Assembly (NCBI RefSeq): GCF_017303055.1
Contig: NZ_JAEKJT010000001.1
Coordinates: forward strand, 558,001-622,000
DNA: 64,000 nucleotides
Direction: 5' to 3'
Origin: Halomonas litopenaei
GTDB taxonomy: Bacteria; Pseudomonadota; Gammaproteobacteria; Pseudomonadales; Halomonadaceae
Shown here piece by piece: positions 26,154-35,196 of this stretch. Made by a program: the position numbers and the translations under genes. Every line of letters starts with the position of its first letter. The stretch's first letter is position 1. The notes under the pieces are model-generated. The model searched no databases, was not told the origin of the DNA, and worked only from the letters and a program-made list of their open reading frames with translations.

Positions 26154-26618
26154 ATGGCCACATCGAATGCCTCTGCATGTCCCTGCGGAAGCGGCCTGGC
26201 ACTCGCCGACTGCTGTCAGCCACTGCACCAGGGAGGCACGGCGACCAGTCCCGAGGCGCTGATGCGCTCCCGTTATAGTGCCTTCTCGCTGGGGCTTGAT
26301 GACTATCTGCGCCACAGCTGGCACCCGGACTGCTGCCCACAGGAGATGGGCGCCTCAGACACCTGCTGGAAGCGTCTTGAGGTCCTGGGCAGCGGTGAAG
26401 AGGGCGATGCGGGCTGGGTGCACTTTCGTGCCACCTTCGCCGAGGGGCCACGTGCACGGCAGCGCTGGGGAGTGCTGGAAGAGCGCTCACGCTTCGTTCG
26501 CTACCAGCAGCGCTGGGTCTACCTGGATGGCGAGCCCAGTGTCACCAGACTCAAGCCGGGACGCAATGACAGCTGCCCCTGTGGCAGTGGGCGGAAGTTC
26601 AAGCAGTGCTGCGCCTGA
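26154..26618 (+). CDS. ychJ: YchJ family (UPF0225) SEC-C motif protein
   Basis: 154 residues with a metal-binding SEC-C type motif at both ends: CPCGSGLALADCC (residues about 9-21) and CPCGSGRKFKQCC (near the C-terminus). Between them is an NTF2-like domain (SPEALMRSRYSAFSLGLDDYLRHSWHP). AAGGAG precedes ATG 26154. Family proteins bind zinc; their function is not established. Confidence 0.92.
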   Translation: MATSNASACPCGSGLALADCCQPLHQGGTATSPEALMRSRYSAFSLGLDDYLRHSWHPDCCPQEMGASDTCWKRLEVLGSGEEGDAGWVHFRATFAEGPRARQRWGVLEERSRFVRYQQRWVYLDGEPSVTRLKPGRNDSCPCGSGRKFKQCCA

Positions 26619-26712
26619 CATTCATGGTGGTTGCATCGAGGGTCCTCGCCTCGGCGGCATGTTGGGCATTTCGGCTAAAGGCAGCCGCTGCATGCCTCTA
26701 TCCCACAGCAAC

Positions 26713-26742
26713 GCAAAAGGCCGCCCTCGGGCGGCCTTTTGC
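26713..26742. terminator. Bidirectional rho-independent terminator
   Basis: GCAAAAGGCCGCCC and GGGCGGCCTTTTGC form a 14-bp perfect stem around TC, with A and T runs on the two sides. It separates the convergent YchJ and hutU genes and should work for both. Confidence 0.92.
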
Positions 26743-26779
26743 AGGTTAGCGGTCGGCATAGGTGCCGCGCCGCAGGTGC

Positions 26780-28471
26780 TCAGTCCTCGAGCATCGGCAG
26801 GTCGAGGCCGTTTTCGCGGGCGCATTCCTTGGCGGACTCGTAACCGGCGTCGGCATGGCGCATGACGCCGCTGGCCGGGTCGTTGCGCAGGACGCGGGCC
26901 AGGCGAGCATCGGCGTCATCGGTGCCATCGGCAACGATGACCACGCCCGCGTGCTGCGAGAAGCCCATGCCGACACCGCCGCCGTGGTGCAGTGACACCC
27001 AGGTCGCGCCGCCGGCCGTGTTGGCCAGGGCGTTCAGCAGCGGCCAGTCGGATACCGCGTCGCTGCCGTCCATCATCGCTTCGGTTTCGCGGTTGGGGCT
27101 GGCAACGGATCCTGAATCCAGGTGGTCGCGACCGATCACGACGGGGGCCTTGAGCTCGCCGTTCTTGACCATCTCGTTGAAGGCGCGGCCAAGACGAGCC
27201 CGGTCCTTCAGGCCGACCCAGCAGATACGCGCGGGCAGTCCCTGGAAGCTGATGCGCTCGCGGGCCATGTCGAGCCAGTTGTGCAGGTGCTCATCGTCGG
27301 GGATCAGCTCCTTGACCTTGGCGTCGGTCTTGTAGATGTCCTCCGGGTCGCCGGACAGGGCTGCCCAGCGGAAGGGACCGATGCCCTGGCAGAACAGCGG
27401 GCGAATATAGGCCGGTACGAAGCCGGGGAAGTCGAAGGCGTTGTCGACGCCTTCCTCTTGGGCCATCTGACGAATGTTGTTGCCGTAGTCGAAGGTCGGC
27501 ACGCCCATCTTCTGGAACTCGAGCATGGCGCGAACATGCACCGCCATGGACGCCTTGGCGGCCTTGACGACCACGTCCGGCTCGGACTTGCCGCGGGCGA
27601 CGTATTCGTCCCAGGTCCAGCCAGCAGGCAGGTAGCCATGCAGCGGGTCATGGGCGCTGGTCTGGTCGGTCACCATGTCCGGCTTGACGCCACGCTTGAC
27701 CAGTTCCGGCAGCACGTCGGCAGCGTTGGCACACAGGCCAATGGAAACCGCCTTGCCCTCGCTGGTGTAGCGAGCGATGCGTGCCAGGGCGTCGTCCAGG
27801 TCGCTCGCCTGCTCGTCCAGATAGCGGGTGCGCAGGCGGAAGTCCAGGCTGGACTGCTGGCATTCGATGTTCAAAGAGCAAGCGCCGGCCAGGGTGGCGG
27901 CCAGCGGCTGAGCGCCGCCCATGCCACCGAGGCCTGCGGTCAGCACCCAGCGGCCCTTGAGGTTGCCGTCATAGTGCTGGCGGCCTGCCTCGACGAAGGT
28001 TTCGTAGGTGCCCTGGACGATGCCCTGGGAGCCGATGTAGATCCACGAGCCCGCGGTCATCTGGCCGTACATCATCAGGCCTTTCTTATCGAGCTCGTTG
28101 AAGTGCTCCCAGTTGGCCCATGCCGGCACCAGGTTGGAGTTGGCGATCAGGACGCGTGGGGCATCCTTGTGGGTCGGAATGACCGCCACCGGCTTGCCGG
28201 ACTGGATCAGCAGGGTCTGGTCGTTCTCCAGGCGCTTGAGCACCTCGACGATCTTGTCGAAGCACTCCCAGGTACGTGCCGCGCGACCAATGCCACCGTA
28301 GACCACCAGGTCTTCGGGACGCTCTGCCACGTCCGGATGCAGGTTGTTCATCAGCATGCGCAGCGCCGCTTCGGTCAGCCAGCTCTTGCAGGACAGCTCG
28401 GTGCCGGTGGGCGCGGCGATCTTGCGGGTCGGGTCGTGACGATCGTTCTTGGGGGGTGTGATCTGGTTCAT
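26780..28471 (-). CDS. hutU: Urocanate hydratase
   Basis: 563 residues, the usual length. Converts urocanate to imidazolonepropionate using tightly bound NAD+. Near-invariant segments are visible: [34 protein letters not shown] (NAD binding), [34 protein letters not shown] and [17 protein letters not shown]. Last gene of the hutI-hutG-hutU run, 45 bases after hutG. The gene for the preceding step, hutH, is not next to it, nor anywhere in this window. Confidence 0.97.
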   Translation of the reverse strand: MNQITPPKNDRHDPTRKIAAPTGTELSCKSWLTEAALRMLMNNLHPDVAERPEDLVVYGGIGRAARTWECFDKIVEVLKRLENDQTLLIQSGKPVAVIPTHKDAPRVLIANSNLVPAWANWEHFNELDKKGLMMYGQMTAGSWIYIGSQGIVQGTYETFVEAGRQHYDGNLKGRWVLTAGLGGMGGAQPLAATLAGACSLNIECQQSSLDFRLRTRYLDEQASDLDDALARIARYTSEGKAVSIGLCANAADVLPELVKRGVKPDMVTDQTSAHDPLHGYLPAGWTWDEYVARGKSEPDVVVKAAKASMAVHVRAMLEFQKMGVPTFDYGNNIRQMAQEEGVDNAFDFPGFVPAYIRPLFCQGIGPFRWAALSGDPEDIYKTDAKVKELIPDDEHLHNWLDMARERISFQGLPARICWVGLKDRARLGRAFNEMVKNGELKAPVVIGRDHLDSGSVASPNRETEAMMDGSDAVSDWPLLNALANTAGGATWVSLHHGGGVGMGFSQHAGVVIVADGTDDADARLARVLRNDPASGVMRHADAGYESAKECARENGLDLPMLED

Positions 28472-28516
28472 GGGGTCACCTTGAATGTGGACAGATAGGG
28501 GGAAACGATGGCTCGG

Positions 28517-29491
28517 TCAGTGGTCCGACCGGGTCAGCTGGTGGACCAGTCGTGCGGCAAGGCGTGCGGTGCGCTGGTCAATGTCATACGCCGGGTTGAC
28601 CTCCGCGATATCGATCAGGCGGAGCTTGCGTGAGCGGCGCAGGAATTCGAGGATCGGTTCCAGGTGGGTCAGGATGACCCCGCGTGAGGCGGGAGCACTG
28701 ACCCCGGGAGCATCGCTGGCCGGGAACACATCCATGTCGATGCTCAGGTAGACGTGATCGCAGTCGGCGACCAGGCGCTGGACATCGCGCTTGATGAAGG
28801 CAATGCGGCTATCGCGAAATTCGCGATCTTCCACCACCAGCGTCTTCAGGCGAGACGCCGTATCGAACAGGGCGCGGGTGTTGGCAGCCTGGCTGACGCC
28901 AAGGCAGGCGTAGCGAAATGGCCATCGACGGCTGGCGCAATCGGCGGCGATCTGGGCGAACGGGGTGCCCGAGGACGTCAGCTCGCTGGGATCGCGCAGG
29001 TCAAAGTGGGCGTCGAGATTGATGATCGCCACGCAGGACCGACGCTGCTGCCGTGCCAGATGATCCGACAGCCCACGCCAGCTGGCGTAGGCCACCTCAT
29101 GACCACCGCCCAGCACGACCGGCAGATGGCCTCGTTCAAGCAGCTCGGTCAGTTGCTCTCCCATGCGCTGCTGGGCAAGCTCCAGCCCGTCGCCGTGGCA
29201 GGCCACGTCGCCGGCATCGTAGACGGGAGTGTCATGGTGCCAGGCCATGGGGCCCAGCGCCTGGCGGATGGCGGTCGGGCCTGCTGCTGCGCCGATACGG
29301 CCCTTGTTGCGCGCCACCCCGGCGTCGCTGGCAAAGCCGGTCAGTACGGTGCCCGCAGCGGCATCCGTGTGATAGGCGGTTATCCGCTGGTGCCAGCGCT
29401 CGCTATCCGGCTCCGGGTCGATACGCCCTTGCCACAGGCTCATGTCCGGCGTGGCATGGGCTGGCTTGATCACGGCAGCTTGCTCATCCAT
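28517..29491 (-). CDS. hutG: Formimidoylglutamase
   Basis: 324 residues, arginase-family Mn enzyme that hydrolyses N-formimidoyl-L-glutamate to glutamate and formamide, the last step of the four-step Hut route. Metal ligands are in [21 protein letters not shown] and [16 protein letters not shown]. It overlaps hutI by eight bases. Confidence 0.94.
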   Translation of the reverse strand: MDEQAAVIKPAHATPDMSLWQGRIDPEPDSERWHQRITAYHTDAAAGTVLTGFASDAGVARNKGRIGAAAGPTAIRQALGPMAWHHDTPVYDAGDVACHGDGLELAQQRMGEQLTELLERGHLPVVLGGGHEVAYASWRGLSDHLARQQRRSCVAIINLDAHFDLRDPSELTSSGTPFAQIAADCASRRWPFRYACLGVSQAANTRALFDTASRLKTLVVEDREFRDSRIAFIKRDVQRLVADCDHVYLSIDMDVFPASDAPGVSAPASRGVILTHLEPILEFLRRSRKLRLIDIAEVNPAYDIDQRTARLAARLVHQLTRSDH

Positions 29492-30707
29492 GGGTCAGCA
29501 CTCCTTCCAGCACGCGATGCCTGAGTCTTCCTGGCTGAACGGCGTAGGCCAGTTCCGCGGGTCGTTGTACGTCCCACACGCACAGGTCGGCGATGGCCCC
29601 CACGGTGATACGCCCAAGACCCACCGTGCCGATCGCCGTGGCGGCGTGGGCGGTCATGCCGGCCAGGGCTTCCTGGGGTGTCAGTCGCAGCAACGTGCAG
29701 GCCATGTTGAGCATCAAGGTCGGCAGCATGATGGGGGAGGTGCCAGGATTGGCATCCGACGCCACCGCCATGGCAACGCCCGCGCGGCGCATGGCATCGA
29801 TGGGCGGATGCTGGGTCTCACGTAGCGTGTAGAACGCCCCCGGCAGCAGGACGCCCACCGTGCCGGCCTCGGCCATGGCGGCGATGCCGGCGTCGTCCAG
29901 GTATTCAATGTGGTCGGCAGACAGGCCGTGGTGTTCGGCGACCAGGGATGCGCCGCCCGACAGCGATAGCTGTTCCGCATGAGCCTTGACCGGCAGGCCG
30001 AGTGCCCGAGCCGCCTCGAACACGCGCAGACACTGCTCCCGCGAGAAGGCGATACGCTCGCAGAAGACATCCACTGCATCGACCAGGCCTTCGGCGTGGG
30101 CCGCGGGCAGAATCTCGTTGCATACCAGGTCGATGTAGCCGTCGGCATTGCCGTGATATTCCGGCGGCAGGGCGTGGGCCGCCAGCAGCGTGGTGCTCAC
30201 CCGTACCGGCAGTTCGCGGCCAAGGCGGCGAGCGACCCGCAGCATTTTCAGCTCGTCGTCGGTCGACAGTCCGTAGCCGGACTTGATCTCCACGCTGGTC
30301 ACACCGTCGTCGATCATGGCGCCAAGGCGCGTTGCGGCTGTCGTGAACAGTGCCGCTTCATCGGCGTCTCGGGTGGCCTGTACGGTGCCAAGGATACCGC
30401 CGCCATGTCGCGAGATGTCCTCATAGGAAGCGCCTTCAAGGCGCAGCTCGAACTCGTCGCTACGCTGGCCACCGTAGACCAGATGGGTGTGGCAGTCGAT
30501 CAGGCCTGGCGTCATCACACCGCCACTGCCCATGTCGATGCAGTCAGCCTGTTGTGCCTGATCCAGGCTATCCATGGCGCCCATGGCAGCGATGCGTCCG
30601 TCCTCGACCTTGACCCAGTAGCGGCCTGGCTGGGTGGTCAGGCCATCAAACAGGCTGAGGTCGCGCCACAGGCGTGAAGGGTGTTGGGGTTGGGATGTAG
30701 TAGCCAT
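29484..30707 (-). CDS. hutI: Imidazolonepropionase
   Basis: 407 residues from ATG 30707, which follows GGGAGCTCCTC; an upstream in-frame ATG at 30764 lies over the TGTATATACA operator and is unlikely. The zinc amidohydrolase motif [13 protein letters not shown], then [19 protein letters not shown] and the late [10 protein letters not shown] are typical. It opens the imidazolone ring to give formimidoylglutamate. First gene of the hutIGU operon, transcribed from the control region at 30708-31113. Confidence 0.96.
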   Translation of the reverse strand: MATTSQPQHPSRLWRDLSLFDGLTTQPGRYWVKVEDGRIAAMGAMDSLDQAQQADCIDMGSGGVMTPGLIDCHTHLVYGGQRSDEFELRLEGASYEDISRHGGGILGTVQATRDADEAALFTTAATRLGAMIDDGVTSVEIKSGYGLSTDDELKMLRVARRLGRELPVRVSTTLLAAHALPPEYHGNADGYIDLVCNEILPAAHAEGLVDAVDVFCERIAFSREQCLRVFEAARALGLPVKAHAEQLSLSGGASLVAEHHGLSADHIEYLDDAGIAAMAEAGTVGVLLPGAFYTLRETQHPPIDAMRRAGVAMAVASDANPGTSPIMLPTLMLNMACTLLRLTPQEALAGMTAHAATAIGTVGLGRITVGAIADLCVWDVQRPAELAYAVQPGRLRHRVLEGVLTHG

Positions 30708-30727
30708 GAGGAGCTCCCGTGTCGTAA

Positions 30728-30737
30728 TGTATATACA
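30728..30737. promoter_or_regulatory. HutC-type operator near hutI
   Basis: TGTATATACA, 21 bases upstream of the hutI ATG. HutC of Pseudomonas recognises TTGTAYRTACAA-type palindromes; here the flanks are AA and AA. The hutC gene lies 1.8 kb away. Confidence 0.7.
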
Positions 30738-30882
30738 AATAAGCCGTCCGGAGCCTTTCGTCAAGCCAGGCGTTCGCTTGTCAGGTCCTGTCCTTTGGCT
30801 AGGAGTAGAGCGCTAAGTCACGGAAACCGTAAGAGAAAGGCAGGCTCTGGAAGATCTGATGGGTGCCCCTTCCGGGTTGGCT

Positions 30883-30896
30883 TAGACCATGGTCTA
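30883..30896. promoter_or_regulatory. Palindrome TAGACCATGGTCTA
   Basis: A perfect 14-bp palindrome about 180 bases from hutI. It recurs in a close variant at 30998. The binding protein is unknown. Confidence 0.5.
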
Positions 30897-30997
30897 GAGC
30901 CGAACAACGGTTGCTGCGTGGCGAATTATCGGTAGGGCAGAAGCGGCGCAAGAACGCTAGGAGAGGACGTGAATCATGGGCGTCTTATGGATCTTAT

Positions 30998-31011
30998 TGG
31001 ACTATAGTCTA
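30998..31011. promoter_or_regulatory. Palindrome TGGACTATAGTCTA
   Basis: Near-perfect palindrome, a close variant of the site at 30883, about 100 bases upstream of the YjiH-type gene. Confidence 0.5.
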
Positions 31012-31053
31012 AAGGCGGTCTCCGGTGGTGTTTTGCCACTATAGCGTCATAGC

Positions 31054-31063
31054 TGTATATACA
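31054..31063. promoter_or_regulatory. HutC-type operator near the YjiH-type gene
   Basis: Second TGTATATACA, 50 bases upstream of the ATG at 31114. Its presence suggests that the membrane protein gene is part of the hut regulon. Confidence 0.65.
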
Positions 31064-31113
31064 AACTACGTGACGCATCGCGACGTCGACGACACTCCTG
31101 CGAGGCTTCCTCC

Positions 31114-32436
31114 ATGGCGACGACTCCACACTCTTCAGCCAGCCGGCAATCGCCCGGGCTGTTGCTGTTCAAGCTGCTGGTACCCAGTGCCATCGGCATC
31201 TTCATCTTCTTCATTCCGGTGACCTGGGCAGGGCGCTCAACCATACCGCTGGATCATCTGGTGACGGCGGCTCGCGCGGGTCTCGGTGATGGGGCGAGGT
31301 ACTATGCGCTGGCGCTGATCGTGGCTGGCGCCGCCTATCCGTTGATCAAGGGCGAGTGGCGGCGCAGCGCGACCGATATCGTGTTCACCGTGCTCAAGCT
31401 CCTGGGCGTAGTGGCGGCGGTGCTGACCATGACCTCCGCTGGCCCCGCATTGCTGCATCAGCCGGACATGCTGCCGTTCCTGTATGACAAGCTGGTCATT
31501 CCGGTCGGGTTGATCGTACCCATCGGCGCAATCTTTCTGGCGCTGCTGCTCAGCTATGGCCTGCTGGAGTTGATCGGCATCCTGGTCCAGCCGGTCATGC
31601 GACCGCTGTGGCGGACGCCTGGACGCAGCGCCATTGATGCGGTGGCGTCCTTTGTCGGCAGCTACTCCATTGGACTGCTGATTACCAGTCGTGCCTATGC
31701 CAGCGGGCAGTATTCCGCCCGGGAGGCAGCGATCATTGCGACCGGCTTTTCCACTGTATCGGCACCCTTCATGATCATCGTGGCCAAGACCCTGGGACTG
31801 ATGGAGGTGTGGAACGCCTTTTTCTGGCTGACACTGGTCATCACCTTCATCGTATCGGCGGTGACCGCACGGCTCTGGCCGCTGTCGCGCATGGACAATC
31901 ACGCCTCCGATGGCGAACCGGAGGCCCAGAAGGGCGACCGCCTGGGCCTTGCCTGGCGCACCGGGATCAAGGTGGCTGAGCAGGCGCCGCGGCTAAGCGC
32001 CAGCGTGCGCAAGAACCTGGCAGAAGGGCTGGTGATGGCGATCAGCATCCTGCCGTCGATCATGTCGGTGGGACTGCTTGGCCTGCTGGTCGCCAAGTAC
32101 ACCCCCGTCTTCGAGTGGCTGGGCTGGTTGTTCTATCCGATCGTTGCCCTGTTCGGCATCGAGCATGCCCAGGAACTGGCCCAGGCCAGCGCCGCAGGAC
32201 TTGCTGAAATGTTCCTGCCGGCGCTGCTGCTGGGTGGCGACGCCGGGATCGATTTCGTCGCGCGCTTTGCCGCCGGCGTGGTCTCGATCTCGTCCATTTT
32301 GTTCTTCTCTGCGTCGATTCCCTGCGTGGTGGCGACGCGCATTCCCATCACCCTGTGGCAACTGGTGGTCGTATGGGCCATTCGCGTGGCTCTGACGCTG
32401 GTGCTGGCCATCCCCATGGGCATGTTGCTTCAGTAG
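31114..32436 (+). CDS. YjiH-type membrane protein with nucleoside-recognition (Gate) domain, putative hut transporter
   Basis: 440 residues with 10-11 hydrophobic segments. FVGSYSIGLLITSRAYASGQYSAREAAIIATGFSTVSAPF is the conserved Gate segment of YjiH-like proteins, and LPALLLGGDAGIDFVARF near the C-terminus repeats the pattern. The function of this family is not established. Its divergent position to hutI, the shared HutC-type operators and the neighbouring hutC gene suggest uptake of histidine, urocanate or a related compound; that is inference from context. A strong terminator follows at 32465. Confidence 0.82.
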   Translation: MATTPHSSASRQSPGLLLFKLLVPSAIGIFIFFIPVTWAGRSTIPLDHLVTAARAGLGDGARYYALALIVAGAAYPLIKGEWRRSATDIVFTVLKLLGVVAAVLTMTSAGPALLHQPDMLPFLYDKLVIPVGLIVPIGAIFLALLLSYGLLELIGILVQPVMRPLWRTPGRSAIDAVASFVGSYSIGLLITSRAYASGQYSAREAAIIATGFSTVSAPFMIIVAKTLGLMEVWNAFFWLTLVITFIVSAVTARLWPLSRMDNHASDGEPEAQKGDRLGLAWRTGIKVAEQAPRLSASVRKNLAEGLVMAISILPSIMSVGLLGLLVAKYTPVFEWLGWLFYPIVALFGIEHAQELAQASAAGLAEMFLPALLLGGDAGIDFVARFAAGVVSISSILFFSASIPCVVATRIPITLWQLVVVWAIRVALTLVLAIPMGMLLQ

Positions 32437-32464
32437 ACGCCAATCCATGGTGTAGCTCGAAAAC

Positions 32465-32499
32465 GACGAAGGCCGGATGCCATGCATCCGGCCTTCGTC
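32465..32499. terminator. Rho-independent terminator
   Basis: GACGAAGGCCGGATG pairs perfectly with CATCCGGCCTTCGTC around CCATG, followed by ATTT. It lies 29 bases after the YjiH-type gene and 49 bases before the end of the convergent hutC. Confidence 0.88.
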
Positions 32500-32547
32500 A
32501 TTTGGGGGAGCGGCCAACAGCCCTAGAGGCCTGTATGCAGTGGTGCC

Positions 32548-33255
32548 CTAGTCCTTCCAGGCAGAGCGCAGCGTGTAGCGGTCCCCTGGATGGATCAGCA
32601 CGGCGTAGCTGATCAGCAGCTCGTTGGACCAGGTGCGACGGCGCAGGCGCAGGCAGGGCTCCTGGGTGGTAATGGACAGGGCGGCCGCCTGATCGGGCGT
32701 CGCCAACACCGCTTCTACCACGTGCTCGATATCGGTGATCGGCCAGGCCTGTATCAGCACCTGGTGAGGCGTCAGTCGAGTAAAGTCGGTGGCCAGATAG
32801 TCGGGGACATGGCGTGGATTGACGAAGCGCTCCTCCAATTGGATCGGCACGTCATTTTCATGGTGGACAATGCGAGTGTGAAACACCTTGCTGCCATGGC
32901 GCATGCCCAGCTGAAGCGCCACATCTTCGCTGGCGTCGATGGCCTCCGCCGCCTCTACCCGAGCATGGTAGCGATGGCCGCGGCCCTGAACCTCCTCGGC
33001 AATGTTGTGGACTTCCATCAGCGAGGACTCGGCCTTGCGCTCGGTGACAAAGGTGCCGGCACCGGGCTGGCGCGTCAGGTAACCGCGCTGGACCAGCTCG
33101 CGAATGGCCTTGTTGGCGGTCATGCGGCTGACATTGAAATCCAATGCCAGCTGCTCTTCGCCGGGGATGCGATGATCCGTTGGCCATTCGCCCCGCTGGA
33201 TCTTGGCGAGAATGTGCTGTTGAATCTCGAGGTAGCGGGGCTGGTTACGCGCCAT
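32548..33255 (-). CDS. hutC: Histidine utilisation repressor HutC (GntR family)
   Basis: 235 residues from ATG 33255, which is preceded by AAGGA; the frame stays open upstream over the methyltransferase gene but is not coding there. Winged helix at the N-terminus (YLEIQQHILAKIQRGEW, RIPGEEQLALDFNVSRMTANKAIREL), then the UTRA ligand domain (RIVHHENDVPIQLEERFVNP and LLISYAVLIHPGDRYTL). HutC represses hut genes and is released by urocanate. A GTACA-N9-TGTAC inverted repeat just upstream (33280-33298) may allow self-control. Confidence 0.94.
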   Translation of the reverse strand: MARNQPRYLEIQQHILAKIQRGEWPTDHRIPGEEQLALDFNVSRMTANKAIRELVQRGYLTRQPGAGTFVTERKAESSLMEVHNIAEEVQGRGHRYHARVEAAEAIDASEDVALQLGMRHGSKVFHTRIVHHENDVPIQLEERFVNPRHVPDYLATDFTRLTPHQVLIQAWPITDIEHVVEAVLATPDQAAALSITTQEPCLRLRRRTWSNELLISYAVLIHPGDRYTLRSAWKD

Positions 33256-33375
33256 GTGCCGTCCTTGGTGGTGAACAAGAGTACATGGCGTTAGTGTACC
33301 GAGGCAGGGCCTCGTTGGCACCGGCCTTCGTACATCCTGCGTACCTGTCATCGATTTTCTCTGAGGTATCTCTGC

Positions 33376-33981
33376 ATGACCGATGCTCGGCTCTCCAGCC
33401 CGGCTGCCCTGCGCAATCGTGAACCCATCTTCGAGGTGCTCAAGGACTACCTTGGCCCACAGGCGCGGGTACTTGAACTGGCCAGCGGCACTGGCGAGCA
33501 TGCCCTGTACATGACCCAGCGCCGGCCTGGCTGGGTCTGGCAGCCTACCGATATTTCCGAGCCGGCGCTGGCGTCCATCGAGGCCTGGCGTGAATCGCTG
33601 ACCGATGGTTGTGACAACCTGCTGGCGGCGCAGCGCCGTGACGTCTTGAGTGAATGGCCAGAGCAGCAATTTGACGCCATGGTGGCGATCAACCTGATCC
33701 ATATTTCGCCGTGGGTGGTGACGGCTGCGCTGATGGAGAAGGCGGCTCTTCATCTGGCCACGGGTGGCGTGCTGTTGCTGTATGGCCCCTATCGGCTTCA
33801 TGGCGAGCACACGGCGCCGAGCAACGTTGCCTTCGATGAGGACCTCAAGCGGCGCAATCCCGAGTGGGGGATTCGCGACCTTGAAGCGGTGACTGAGCTG
33901 GCCGCGAGTGCAGGGCTGAGCCGTGAGGGGCTCCACTCGTTGCCGGCCAACAACCTGGCGCTGGTCTTCCGGCGGGGATAA
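33376..33981 (+). CDS. DUF938 family SAM-dependent methyltransferase-like protein
   Basis: 201 residues with a class I methyltransferase fold. RNREPIFEVLKDYL is the family N-terminus, VLELASGTGEHALYM is the SAM-binding loop, and FDAMVAINLIHISPW and GPYRLHGEHTAPSN are DUF938 hallmarks. Substrate unknown. TGAGG precedes the ATG. It is divergent from hutC, and a terminator hairpin follows. Confidence 0.9.
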   Translation: MTDARLSSPAALRNREPIFEVLKDYLGPQARVLELASGTGEHALYMTQRRPGWVWQPTDISEPALASIEAWRESLTDGCDNLLAAQRRDVLSEWPEQQFDAMVAINLIHISPWVVTAALMEKAALHLATGGVLLLYGPYRLHGEHTAPSNVAFDEDLKRRNPEWGIRDLEAVTELAASAGLSREGLHSLPANNLALVFRRG

Positions 33982-34009
33982 GCGCCCGCGTCAGCCGAGG
34001 ACAGTGACA

Positions 34010-34038
34010 GACGAGGCCACCTACGCGGTGGCCTCGTC
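34010..34038. terminator. Terminator hairpin after the DUF938 gene
   Basis: GACGAGGCCACC and GGTGGCCTCGTC form a perfect 12-bp stem around TACGC, between the convergent methyltransferase and epimerase genes. No long T tract is present. Confidence 0.75.
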
Positions 34039-34098
34039 ACGTTCAGATGTCATGAATCGCTCACAATGCGGGTCAGTCCGCGCAGCGCAAGCGGCGTT

Positions 34099-35049
34099 TC
34101 AACCCGCGTTGTTGAGCCATCGGTGGTAGTCCTCGAGGCCTTCGCGGATGTCGGTGAAGCGGGGCTCGAAGCCAAGGTCCTGCCGGGCGCGGGTGATATC
34201 CAGCGGGCTTCCACGCACCACGAACGGGCCAGGCCCCAGGCGCATGCCGCTGTCGTGCCCCAGCATCTCTGTCACCGTATCGACAATCTGCTGGTGAGCC
34301 ACCGGCACACCACAGGAAATATTGTAGTGGCGGTGCGGCACGCTGGGGGCGTCGAACAGCGCCAGGATGCCGCTGGCGGTATCTTCCACATGGGTCCAGT
34401 CGGTGGTCTGGTCGCGTCCATTGGCAGGGGTAACGTTGCTGAGCCCCTCCAGCGGGCCAAACATGGCCTGGTAGACCGCATGCATGTGCGAGGGACGCTT
34501 GCCGGGCCCATAGACAAAGAACAGCCTGGCCTGGCGAATGTCCATGCCGAAGGTTTCGCTGTACTGGTCACCGTAGAGTTCGCCGGAGATCTTGGTGGCG
34601 CCGTACAGGTCCGTGGCCTTGTAGGGCATGGTCTCGACCTGGGGGCCTGCAGCGTCTCCGTAGACAGCGCCGGAGCTCATGTTGACGACCTTGTTGATGC
34701 CCAGTAGCCGACAGGTCTCGTAGACGTTGAGGGTGCCCATGGCATTGATCGATAGATGCTTGAACGGACGAGTCTGGAAGAACGGGCCGGCGATGACGGA
34801 AACGCCGTGGATGACGCCTTCCAGCTCATCCTTGTAGCGCAGGAAGGTCTCGAACAGTGTGTGCGTATCCAGCACATCCACCGCCTCGAAGTGAATGTTG
34901 TCGCGAACGTCATCCAGATAGTCGAGGCCCATACGGTCAACGTGGGGGGCGGCCATGTCGCAGATGATGACCTTGGTGCCGCGACGGGCGAGCAGGGTGG
35001 CGACCCAGGAACCGACGTGACCGAGGCCACCGGTGATCAAAACAGCCAT
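34099..35049 (-). CDS. NAD-dependent epimerase/dehydratase
   Basis: 316 residues of the extended SDR family, starting at ATG 35049 after GAAGGAG. LITGGLGHVGSWVATLL is the NAD-binding GxxGxxG loop, NMSSGAVYGD and YGATK give the catalytic Ser/Tyr/Lys set, and DWTHVEDTASGIL is a late family motif. The substrate is probably a sugar or sugar acid, since the gene follows a TRAP transporter and a LacI-type regulator, but it cannot be named. Likely the last gene of the operon dctP-dctQ-dctM-epimerase. Confidence 0.85.
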   Translation of the reverse strand: MAVLITGGLGHVGSWVATLLARRGTKVIICDMAAPHVDRMGLDYLDDVRDNIHFEAVDVLDTHTLFETFLRYKDELEGVIHGVSVIAGPFFQTRPFKHLSINAMGTLNVYETCRLLGINKVVNMSSGAVYGDAAGPQVETMPYKATDLYGATKISGELYGDQYSETFGMDIRQARLFFVYGPGKRPSHMHAVYQAMFGPLEGLSNVTPANGRDQTTDWTHVEDTASGILALFDAPSVPHRHYNISCGVPVAHQQIVDTVTEMLGHDSGMRLGPGPFVVRGSPLDITRARQDLGFEPRFTDIREGLEDYHRWLNNAG

Positions 35050-35107
35050 GACAGAACTCCTTCGCAAAGGTGCGGACTGGGGGTGATGAATGAGGTTGAA
35101 GGCTGAG

Positions 35108-35147
35108 GCCAGAACTGAAGCCAGAACTGAAACCAGAACTGAGGCCA
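35108..35147. repeat. 12-bp tandem repeat, 3.3 copies
   Basis: CCAGAACTGAAG (35108), CCAGAACTGAAA (35120), CCAGAACTGAGG (35132), then CCAGG. It occupies the spacer between dctM (35197) and the epimerase gene. Confidence 0.88.
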
Positions 35148-35196
35148 GGGCGGCGACCCGTGACCGGTCAGGTCACAGGCCAGGCCCGCGGTTGAC

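Larger units (their letters stand above)
30708..31113. other. Divergent hut control region
   Basis: About 400 bases without a gene between hutI and the YjiH-type gene. It has two TGTATATACA palindromes near the two gene starts (30728-30737 and 31054-31063) and, between them, two copies of a different palindrome, TRGACYATRGTCTA (30883-30896 and 30998-31011). Confidence 0.75.

Noticed and set aside
27122..28498. 458-codon plus-strand ORF opposite hutU
   Set aside because: It is the antisense frame of a highly conserved gene in GC-rich DNA, with no start signal and no family features.
33256..33936. Long N-terminal extension of HutC
   Set aside because: It runs antisense through the DUF938 methyltransferase gene; the conserved HutC N-terminus and AAGGA site are at 33255.
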